A DNA stretch of 64,000 nt from Ardenticatenaceae bacterium (GTDB lineage Bacteria > Chloroflexota > Anaerolineae > Promineifilales > Promineifilaceae): positions 1,426,001 to 1,490,000 of the forward strand of contig JACKCB010000002.1 in assembly GCA_020634235.1 (NCBI GenBank), written 5' to 3'. The notes under the pieces are model-generated. The model saw only the letters and a program-made list of their open reading frames with translations, did no database searches and was not told the origin of the DNA. Both the position numbers and the translations under genes were made by a program. Below, piece after piece: positions 18,971 to 25,035 of this stretch; positions within the stretch are counted from its first letter, which is position 1; the number at the start of each line of letters is the position of its first letter.

Positions 18971-19142
18971 GCGAGTTGAATCGTTGTGTTTCTTTTTGGA
19001 ACGTGGTCAAAGTCACTTGTATGCGAAGCTTCCCCCCCAACCTCTGTTGCCGTGGCTAAGGTTGGCGAGCCTTGGGTGTTCATTAGCGTCCAGGGCAACC
19101 ATGGACAAGACATACCCCGGCCGGAGAGAGCGGCGCGGGTAC

Positions 19143-21128
19143 TCAGGGACGGAACTGGTCGCGGGTAATGTTGTAGCGCTTCATTTTGCGCCACAAGGTT
19201 GTGCGCCCAATCCCTAACTGCTGTGCCATTTCGGCGATACGCCCCTGGCAAGCCAAACCGGCGTGAACGATGGCTTCCCGTTCCGCTTCGGCGGTGGTGA
19301 GCACGGGCTGGGGCCGCGGGGAGCTGCTGAGCATTACCCGACCTTTGCGTACGCTTTCGGGCAGATCGGCTACGCGGATGGTGAAATCCTGGCCCTGGCT
19401 CAGGGCACGTTCCAGCACGCTCTCCAGCTCGCGGACGTTGCCCGGCCAGGGGTAACGGCGAAGCACTTCCAGGGCTTCATCGTCGATCCAGGCTTCTTTT
19501 TGCCGGCGCTGGGTAATGCGGGCCAGGTAGCGCTCGGCCAGCAGCGGGATGTCGTCCAGGCGCTGGCGCAAGGGGGGGATGGTGATGCTAAAAACACCAA
19601 AGCGATAGTAGAGGTGGGGAAGGAAGCTTTCGTCGGCTACGTGCTGTTCCAGGTTGGCGGAGCTGGCGGCAATGATGCGCAGGGTGACCTGCACCGGCCG
19701 GGTGCCACCCAAACGCATGACGTGCCCTGTTTCGATCACGCTCAGCAGGGCCGCCTGCATTTCCAACGACAGGCTCTCAATCTGGTCAAACATGAGTGTC
19801 CCGCCATTGGCCAACTCGAACTTGCTGGGGCGCACCCCGGCCGGGCCATCCTTCTCATACCCCAAAAACTCGCTGATCATCAACTCATGCGGGATCGCCC
19901 GGCAGTTAATGGCAATAAACGGCCGGTCGGCATGCGCCCCATCATTGTGAATCACCCGCGCCAGATGATTTTTGCCCACGCCCCCTTCGCCGCGCAGCAG
20001 CACCGGGGCCGACCCCCGGGCCGCAATGCGCGCCTGGCGCAGCACCGGCCGCATGGCCGGCGAATAAGCGGCCACGTCCTCCAGCAGCAGCGTCGCCTCG
20101 CTGCCCACCTGCTGGTGAACCAGCCGCCGCACCTCTTCAATGGGGCGCAGCTTGGCCACAAACCCAATCGGCTCCGGATCCTGGTTCCGGATTGCCCGCA
20201 AGCTGACCAGCGTCCGCGCCGCCTGGCCATTGACCTCAAAATTCACCTCAGCTTCATCCATCTCCTGGCCGTTAATAATCGCCTCCTGTAAAACTGGGGG
20301 AAGCGTGAGTGCCTCAGCCAGGGAGCGTCCCAGCGTCGTTGACGGGTGCAAGTGCAGCATGCGGGCCGCCTGAGCGTTGAGGTGAGTAACCCGGCCGGTG
20401 CTGTTCCAGGTGAGAATCCCCTCGCCAATCGTCTCTACAATGGTGTTTACTTCTGTCAGCCGCTGGTTCGCCTCTTCCAGGTAGAGGCTGGCATGTAGTT
20501 GGTTAGAGATGGCCCGCGCGGCAGCCATCACCAACGCCAGCGTGTGGCTGCTGGCCGTCTCTGCCAGCCCCACAATGCCCAGCACCCCAATGATGCGCCC
20601 GTTGATGGCGTGTATGGGAGCGGCCGTGGTGACCAGGGGGTGATATACCTGGAAGTAATGCTCCGCCCCCACAACCTGAACCGGCATGGTATCGAACAAG
20701 GTGATCCCCAGGGCATTGGTGCCCACGTGGCCTTCAGACCAGTAGGTACCCTGCCCCAACCCGTAGCCGGTTAGCAGCCTGATGGCCGAGTCGTCGCCGG
20801 TCATGGCCAGGTTGCAAGAGCTGCCATCGGTTAGCACGACGGCGCAGTCGGAACCTTCAATGAACTGGAAGACATCTTCCATCAAGGGAATGGCGATGGT
20901 GATCAGGTTGGTCTGGGTTCTCAGGATGGGCAGCAGCGCCTGGTCGCCCAGGAATTTTAGCCGTGGTTGAGCGTAGGGGTCCAGGCGGGGGGCACAGCGC
21001 AGCCATGATTGGCGGACAACTGGGTCCAGGCGCGCCGCGGGGATGTCGGGCACCCGGCCGGTCTCCGTAAAGCCCTGCCAATACTGCTGCAGGATGTCGT
21101 GGCGAATAGGGTAACTGGTGGGCTGCAT
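19143..21128 (-). CDS. DhaR-like activator: GAF, PAS, degenerate AAA+, Fis-type HTH
   Basis: 661 aa from the ATG at 21128, which has AAGGAAG well placed. A GAF-like region (about 60-215) and a PAS region (about 222-330) precede a sigma-54-activator-like AAA+ domain (about 345-580) and a Fis-type HTH (QQLGIGRTTLWRKMKRY). The AAA+ domain looks inactive: Walker A is GEGGVGKN instead of GK[T/S], Walker B is LMFDQ where catalytic Asp-Glu is expected, and the GAFTGA loop is replaced by GYEKDGPAGVRPSK, carrying a CCCGGCCGGG copy. E. coli DhaR, which works with sigma-70 and senses DhaK/DhaL, is likewise degenerate as I recall it. The position next to glpF-dhaKL-glpK supports control of this locus. 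Confidence 0.8.
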   Translation of the reverse strand: MQPTSYPIRHDILQQYWQGFTETGRVPDIPAARLDPVVRQSWLRCAPRLDPYAQPRLKFLGDQALLPILRTQTNLITIAIPLMEDVFQFIEGSDCAVVLTDGSSCNLAMTGDDSAIRLLTGYGLGQGTYWSEGHVGTNALGITLFDTMPVQVVGAEHYFQVYHPLVTTAAPIHAINGRIIGVLGIVGLAETASSHTLALVMAAARAISNQLHASLYLEEANQRLTEVNTIVETIGEGILTWNSTGRVTHLNAQAARMLHLHPSTTLGRSLAEALTLPPVLQEAIINGQEMDEAEVNFEVNGQAARTLVSLRAIRNQDPEPIGFVAKLRPIEEVRRLVHQQVGSEATLLLEDVAAYSPAMRPVLRQARIAARGSAPVLLRGEGGVGKNHLARVIHNDGAHADRPFIAINCRAIPHELMISEFLGYEKDGPAGVRPSKFELANGGTLMFDQIESLSLEMQAALLSVIETGHVMRLGGTRPVQVTLRIIAASSANLEQHVADESFLPHLYYRFGVFSITIPPLRQRLDDIPLLAERYLARITQRRQKEAWIDDEALEVLRRYPWPGNVRELESVLERALSQGQDFTIRVADLPESVRKGRVMLSSSPRPQPVLTTAEAEREAIVHAGLACQGRIAEMAQQLGIGRTTLWRKMKRYNITRDQFRP

Positions 21129-21178
21129 TTTCTTCCTTGTACCAACACAACCCCACCCTTGGGGCAAATCTGCTGCCC

Positions 21179-21207
21179 ATTATAGTGGGCGAATGCTGCC
21201 CGGCCAA
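21179..21207 (-). promoter_or_regulatory. Promoter of the dhaR-like gene
   Basis: TTGGCC (21202-21207), a 17-bp spacer and a perfect TATAAT (21179-21184), giving a leader of about 44 nt to the ATG at 21128. Confidence 0.6.
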
Positions 21208-21225
21208 CTAACTCCGGTGAGGTGC

Positions 21226-22218
21226 TCAGGCCAGAGCGGCCCAATCCAGGGCCACGTAGGGCACACTTTGCTGCAAGCGTTCCCGCCGGCCAGCCATAAA
21301 CTGCCGCACCCAGTCATCGGTCAGGTTGTCCACGTCGAAACTGCGATGGATGACGGCGTAGAGGTCCATTTCGCGCAGCTTGAGAAAGTGGGGAAACTGG
21401 GCCAGCCATTCTGCCGAGAGTTCGCTTTCTTGCCGGTAGCCGCGTAGGAAGTGGCGCATGAAGTTCTGACCAAAGGTGTCGGCATCCGGCCGGTTGGTCA
21501 CCGCATAAAAAAGGACGATGGCCACGTCGTTGGCATACCAGGAGTAAACGCAGTCGTCAAAGTCGAACAAGGTGATCTGCCCGGCGACATCTACAAAGAA
21601 GTTGCCGCCATGGGCGTCCTGGTGGATCAGGCCGTAGGTCTCCCGGCTGCGCGGCAGGCGCCGCAAATTGGCCAGCAGTTGGCGATATTGGGTTTCGATG
21701 AAGCCATCCTCGGGGGGCAGCCAGTTCATAGCAAAGAGCATGATGGGATCATCCCAGTGGGGGCGAGTCCCGGCCGGGGAAGGTACATACGCCCGCGACA
21801 AACGGTGCATCCGGCCCAGCAGCCGGCCATAACGCTCAAACAGCGGCTCATGCCACTGCCCCATCTCCCACGCCGATCCACCCGGCGCCTTGACAAAGGC
21901 CGTGGCCAGAAAATGGCCGCCGTGGCCATCGGCCACCGGCACCACCAGCCGGCCATCCTCCGACAAGATGGCCCGGGCCACGCCCGCACCGCCGGCAGCC
22001 AGGTAGTTGATCCAATGCACCTCCCCCTGGATGAGCGCCTCGCTGCGCCGCAGACTGTGGCCAATGCGCAGAATATAGTCGCCATCCGGCCGGGTGAATT
22101 CGTACATGAAGCTCTCGAAGCCATCCAGCAGCTTAATCTGCCCTGGGGCAATGGCATACTGCCGCATAGTCGCCTGCAAGATATCGTCACTGAACCGTTC
22201 TTTGATTCTTTGTTCCAT
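21226..22218 (-). CDS. APH-family (homoserine kinase/RdoA-like) phosphotransferase
   Basis: 330 aa with a protein-kinase-like fold. The catalytic loop is LIHQDAHGGNFF and the metal-binding segment ITLFDFDDC, as in aminoglycoside phosphotransferase, RdoA/SrkA and homoserine kinase II proteins. The N-lobe has the expected YILRIGHSLRR strand. The substrate cannot be told from sequence. It lies about 100 bases upstream of dhaR on the same strand but with a separate promoter (21179-21207) between, so a glycerol link is not supported. Downstream of RsgA on the same strand, a pair of inverted repeats separates the two genes. Confidence 0.85.
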   Translation of the reverse strand: MEQRIKERFSDDILQATMRQYAIAPGQIKLLDGFESFMYEFTRPDGDYILRIGHSLRRSEALIQGEVHWINYLAAGGAGVARAILSEDGRLVVPVADGHGGHFLATAFVKAPGGSAWEMGQWHEPLFERYGRLLGRMHRLSRAYVPSPAGTRPHWDDPIMLFAMNWLPPEDGFIETQYRQLLANLRRLPRSRETYGLIHQDAHGGNFFVDVAGQITLFDFDDCVYSWYANDVAIVLFYAVTNRPDADTFGQNFMRHFLRGYRQESELSAEWLAQFPHFLKLREMDLYAVIHRSFDVDNLTDDWVRQFMAGRRERLQQSVPYVALDWAALA

Positions 22219-22231
22219 GATTCACCTGTGC

Positions 22232-22340
22232 AGGGACGGTTTGTACACCGTCCCTACGGCCATCGCGCCTGTTCCGGCATACGCCCTCTAGCACTCAGCG
22301 CGGCGCGGTTTTGCCGGAACCTTGGGTCCCGCGCCGCGCT
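22232..22340. repeat. Two intergenic inverted repeats
   Basis: First stem: AGGGACGG (22232-22239) and CCGTCCCT (22248-22255). Second stem: AGCGCGGCGCGG (22297-22308) and CCGCGCCGCGCT (22329-22340), perfect 12 bp. They lie between the rsgA stop and the APH-like gene. Neither has a clear T tract on the minus strand, so they look more like REP-type elements than simple terminators, though they may slow transcription. Confidence 0.5.
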
Positions 22341-22361
22341 GTACAATTGTTTCACGAAACG

Positions 22362-23546
22362 TTAGCACATTTGCGCCAACAATCTCTGGTAGTTTTCCAG
22401 ACGCCAGGCAGGCAGTTGGTGGCGCGCGGCAGCCGCTTTTACGGCGCAACCTGGTTCGTGGTCATGGGTGCAGTCGCTAAAACGACAACGGGCGGCCAGC
22501 GCCGCGATGTCGGGGTAGTGATCCAGCAGGTCAGGCGGGGTCAGGCCGGCCAAACCCATCTCGCGGATGCCTGGCGTATCGACCACGTAGCCGCCAGCGC
22601 TCAGGGGCAGCATCACGGCCTGGGTGGTGGTATGCCGCCCCTCACTGAATTTGCGGCTGATGGTCCTGGTCCTTAGATCGAGCTGCGGGTCAATAGCCAT
22701 GAGCAGGCTAGATTTACCCACGCCGGAGAGGCCCGCCAACACCGTGGTGCGGCCGCACAATGCCTGGTGCAGGCCGGCCAGCCCAAGCCCGGCCGGGACG
22801 CTGGTTAGCAGAACCGGGTAGCCCAGCGCCTCGTAGGGTTGCAGCAAGGTGCGTACCCCGGCCGGGTCTTCGGCCAGGTCCATCTTGTTAATGCAGATCA
22901 CCGCCTGCAAGTGATTGCGCGCCGCGGCAATCAGGTACTCGTCGATCATCAGCAGCCAGAGGTGCGGCTCGCGCCAGGAGGCCACAATGAGCAGTTGGTC
23001 CACATTGGCCGCGATGATCTGCTTGAGGTGGCTGTAGAGCGGATCGGGGCGGACCAGGCCGCTGCGCCGCGCCAGCACGGTCTCCACCAACCCATGCCCA
23101 GCCTCCAACGGGCGAACCAGCACCCGGTCGCCCACGGCGACCACGTTCACCAACCCAGTCCCTTCGGCAATGAGCGCACCCCGAATATCGCACAGCAAGC
23201 GCTCTTGGCCAACCATCACCCGGCACAGTCCCCGGCTGACTTCGATCACGACGCCCAGGGGGAAGGGGCTCTCGGCAGCAATGTCGTGCCAGGCTTGTTC
23301 AGCATCCCGGCCGGGCAGCGGCTGTCCCACCTCCGTTTCTAGCGCCTGGCGGCGTTCTTCTTCGTCGCGGGGCATGATGCGACGGTCGGCCACCATGCCA
23401 AACTCATCGGGCTGCAGTGGCTGCCAATCCTGGCGGTGCTTCTCCTGGTTGGCAGCGGTGTTGTGGCGAATGGTCTTGCGCGCGCGGCGCTGTTCCTGCC
23501 AGCGCTGGCGCTGCTGCTCTTTGTGGGCGGCTTTGCGTTTGCTCAT
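22362..23546 (-). CDS. rsgA: Ribosome small-subunit GTPase RsgA
   Basis: 394 aa. An OB-fold region precedes a circularly permuted GTPase: G4 NKMDL comes before G1 GLSGVGKSS and G3 DTPG. The C-terminal zinc motif CRFSDCTHDHEPGC is typical. RsgA checks 30S subunits late in assembly. The N-terminus has a long basic extension (MSKRKAAHKEQQRQRWQEQR, with more Arg after it) not seen in the E. coli protein, which could contact RNA. It overlaps the RIO kinase stop by 4 nt (ATGA), so the two genes are translationally coupled; both proteins work on small-subunit maturation in other organisms. Several Pro-Ala-Gly inserts come from CCCGGCCGGG. Confidence 0.95.
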   Translation of the reverse strand: MSKRKAAHKEQQRQRWQEQRRARKTIRHNTAANQEKHRQDWQPLQPDEFGMVADRRIMPRDEEERRQALETEVGQPLPGRDAEQAWHDIAAESPFPLGVVIEVSRGLCRVMVGQERLLCDIRGALIAEGTGLVNVVAVGDRVLVRPLEAGHGLVETVLARRSGLVRPDPLYSHLKQIIAANVDQLLIVASWREPHLWLLMIDEYLIAAARNHLQAVICINKMDLAEDPAGVRTLLQPYEALGYPVLLTSVPAGLGLAGLHQALCGRTTVLAGLSGVGKSSLLMAIDPQLDLRTRTISRKFSEGRHTTTQAVMLPLSAGGYVVDTPGIREMGLAGLTPPDLLDHYPDIAALAARCRFSDCTHDHEPGCAVKAAAARHQLPAWRLENYQRLLAQMC

Positions 23547-24631
23547 CGGGGGCTGGTTGTCTCCCCGGCCGGGGTGTCATCGTCACCCTCAGCCTCGTCC
23601 GGCTGCCAGCGCGAGAAGTCGGCCAGGATATCGTCCTCATCGCCGCGCGCGTACTGCCGCCACAGCCGTGAGAGCGTATGGCCGGCATTGGCCGGCACGC
23701 CCTGGCGGCTGAAGTATTCGCACACGCGCACAATGTCGCGCTCCAGGATGGCCCTGGCGTTGCTGTTCAGCGCCCCGGCCGGGGTATACAAGTTCGTCAC
23801 CTGCGGGAAGTCGATGAGCGTGATAACTCCCTGCCAGTAAAGAATGTTGTAGGCAGAAAGGTCGCCGTGGATGAAGCCGTGGCGCAGCATTAGCTCTACA
23901 TTGGCCAGCACCTGTTCATACAACTGCTGGGCCTCCTCACGGGGCAGGCTGATGCCGTTGAGGGTAGGGGCCGGCATCTGCTCGTCCCCGTGGTAGCTCA
24001 TGAGGATGGCATTTTCGCTGACGGCCACCGGCCGGGGGACATCCGCCCCTTCCGCGTACAGCAGTTCCAGGCTCTTGAACTCATGCATCAGCCAGGAAGT
24101 ATGGGCAATTTGTTCGCCAAAGGCGGTTTTCTTGTTCAGGGCACGCAAGGCACGGTGGTCTGTTTTCTTCAACACCCGCCCTTCAAAGGTCAAGGTGTCA
24201 CGTCCTTCACGGTACAGCTTGTCGTTGCGCAGGTTGCGGAAGATACGCGGGCGATACACTTTGGCGGCCAGCCAGGTGGCGCCGGTGCTGGGGGTGGCCA
24301 CGCAGCGGTAGACGCTGGCCTCTTTGCCCCCCTTCACCGTGGCCACCACGTCGCTGATCAGTTCCTGGTCGTAGAAGGGGCGCAGCGAATCTAGCAGCCA
24401 GCCTTCTTCGTACCGGCCGGGTTGGTATGTGGTCTGGAAGCCGCCTTCCAGGCCAGCGGTTTCATCGGCCAGCGTTTCTACAACCTGCTCTTCTGGCTTC
24501 TTGCGGGTGTGCGGGTCTACGCGCGGTTTGCGTTTGCGCCGGGCCTGGCGGTCGGCCTGGGTGGGATTAAACATTTCTTCGTACTGTTCGTACAGGTCTG
24601 GTCTGGCATTCAGGTAATTTTGGGGATTCAC
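23543..24631 (-). CDS. RIO1-family atypical serine/threonine kinase
   Basis: 362 aa from the GTG at 24631, which is preceded by AGGAAAC; a longer frame to 24823 has no family similarity and crosses a terminator. RIO marks are KGGKEASVYRC (nucleotide loop), HGDLSAYNILYW (catalytic loop) and LIDFPQV (metal site). The basic Arg/Lys stretch near residue 30 is also typical. RIO1 kinases act in ribosome small-subunit maturation in archaea and eukaryotes; bacterial roles are less clear. Coupling to rsgA by a 4-nt overlap is suggestive. A leader with promoter, tiny ORF and two terminators (24721-25009) lies upstream. Confidence 0.9.
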   Translation of the reverse strand: MNPQNYLNARPDLYEQYEEMFNPTQADRQARRKRKPRVDPHTRKKPEEQVVETLADETAGLEGGFQTTYQPGRYEEGWLLDSLRPFYDQELISDVVATVKGGKEASVYRCVATPSTGATWLAAKVYRPRIFRNLRNDKLYREGRDTLTFEGRVLKKTDHRALRALNKKTAFGEQIAHTSWLMHEFKSLELLYAEGADVPRPVAVSENAILMSYHGDEQMPAPTLNGISLPREEAQQLYEQVLANVELMLRHGFIHGDLSAYNILYWQGVITLIDFPQVTNLYTPAGALNSNARAILERDIVRVCEYFSRQGVPANAGHTLSRLWRQYARGDEDDILADFSRWQPDEAEGDDDTPAGETTSPR

Positions 24632-24720
24632 CGTTTTGTTTCCTGTGTGGGTGAGGTTGAAATCTTGGTTAGTGGAACGTCGGGACGGTGGCGCGGTGGG
24701 CGTGGCGGGGTGGGGGAATA

Positions 24721-24753
24721 AAAAAAACCACGGGCCGGCCGGGGCCTGTGGTT
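24721..24753 (-). terminator. Intrinsic terminator T2 upstream of the RIO1 gene
   Basis: 12-bp stem (one G-U) from 24724-24735 and 24742-24753, ending on the minus strand in TTTTTTTTATT. It is 90 bases before the GTG of the RIO1 gene and would stop transcripts from the 24980-25009 promoter unless read through. Confidence 0.8.
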
Positions 24754-24798
24754 TGCTTTGGCAACTGGACCGGGATGGAACCCGGCCGGGTGCGGGCA

Positions 24799-24831
24799 AC
24801 AAAAAACCACAGGCTATAAGCACACCTGTGG
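24799..24831 (-). terminator. Intrinsic terminator T1 after the 25-codon ORF
   Basis: Arms CCACAGG (24825-24831 on the minus strand) and CCTGTGG (24807-24813), 11-nt loop, then TTTTTTGTTG. It lies 40 bases after the small ORF stop. T1 and T2 share the CCACAGG arm, so their halves could in principle pair alternatively. Confidence 0.75.
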
Positions 24832-24870
24832 CTGCTGCTGCATCCCAGAACTCAGGTAGGGAACAGTTGA

Positions 24871-24948
24871 CTAACCGCTAACAGGTGTACTCGCGCAACG
24901 CGCCGTTGCAGCAACTGCTGCCAGGATGTTCTGTTTTTGCATTGTCAC
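24871..24948 (-). CDS. 25-codon small ORF in the RIO1 leader
   Basis: GTG at 24948 (or ATG at 24942) with a full AAGGAGG Shine-Dalgarno at 24954-24960. The peptide reads VTMQKQNILAAVAATARCAS, then TPVSG. It has a basic start, an Ala-rich middle and one Cys, with no run of a single regulatory codon. A strong promoter lies 30 bases upstream and terminator T1 follows, so it forms a minimal transcription unit. It may be a free-standing small protein or a leader peptide that couples translation to read-through into RIO1-rsgA. Confidence 0.5.
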   Translation of the reverse strand: MTMQKQNILAAVAATARCASTPVSG

Positions 24949-24979
24949 GAGTACCTCCTTGTTTATGATTTCGTTGGAC

Positions 24980-25009
24980 AGTCTAGCATACCCGGCCGGG
25001 AAATGTCAA
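24980..25009 (-). promoter_or_regulatory. Strong promoter with CCCGGCCGGG in the spacer
   Basis: TTGACA (25004-25009), an 18-bp spacer and TAGACT (24980-24985). The palindrome at 24991-25000 fills the middle of the spacer. It drives the 25-codon ORF and possibly RIO1-rsgA. Confidence 0.7.
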
Positions 25010-25035
25010 TAGCGGTTCCGCTTTGTCCGGCTGGC

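Larger units (their letters stand above)
18611..19142 (-). promoter_or_regulatory. AT-richer regulatory gap upstream of glpF
   Basis: 532 bases without a credible gene, clearly richer in A+T than its surroundings. It holds a candidate promoter (18843-18870), tandem 12-mers (18886-18909), a perfect inverted repeat (18956-18970) and a leader stem-loop (18707-18736), each listed separately. The predicted 5' leader of glpF is about 225 nt. It is the most likely control region of the glycerol locus and lies between glpF and the 3' end of the dhaR-like gene. Confidence 0.6.

Noticed and set aside
18954..19217. 87-codon plus-strand frame in the glpF upstream gap
   Set aside because: It overlaps the 3' end of dhaR and has no ribosome site; its translation looks random.
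24632..24823. Upstream extension of the RIO1 frame
   Set aside because: It runs through terminators T1 and T2; the GTG at 24631 has AGGAAAC and fits the family.
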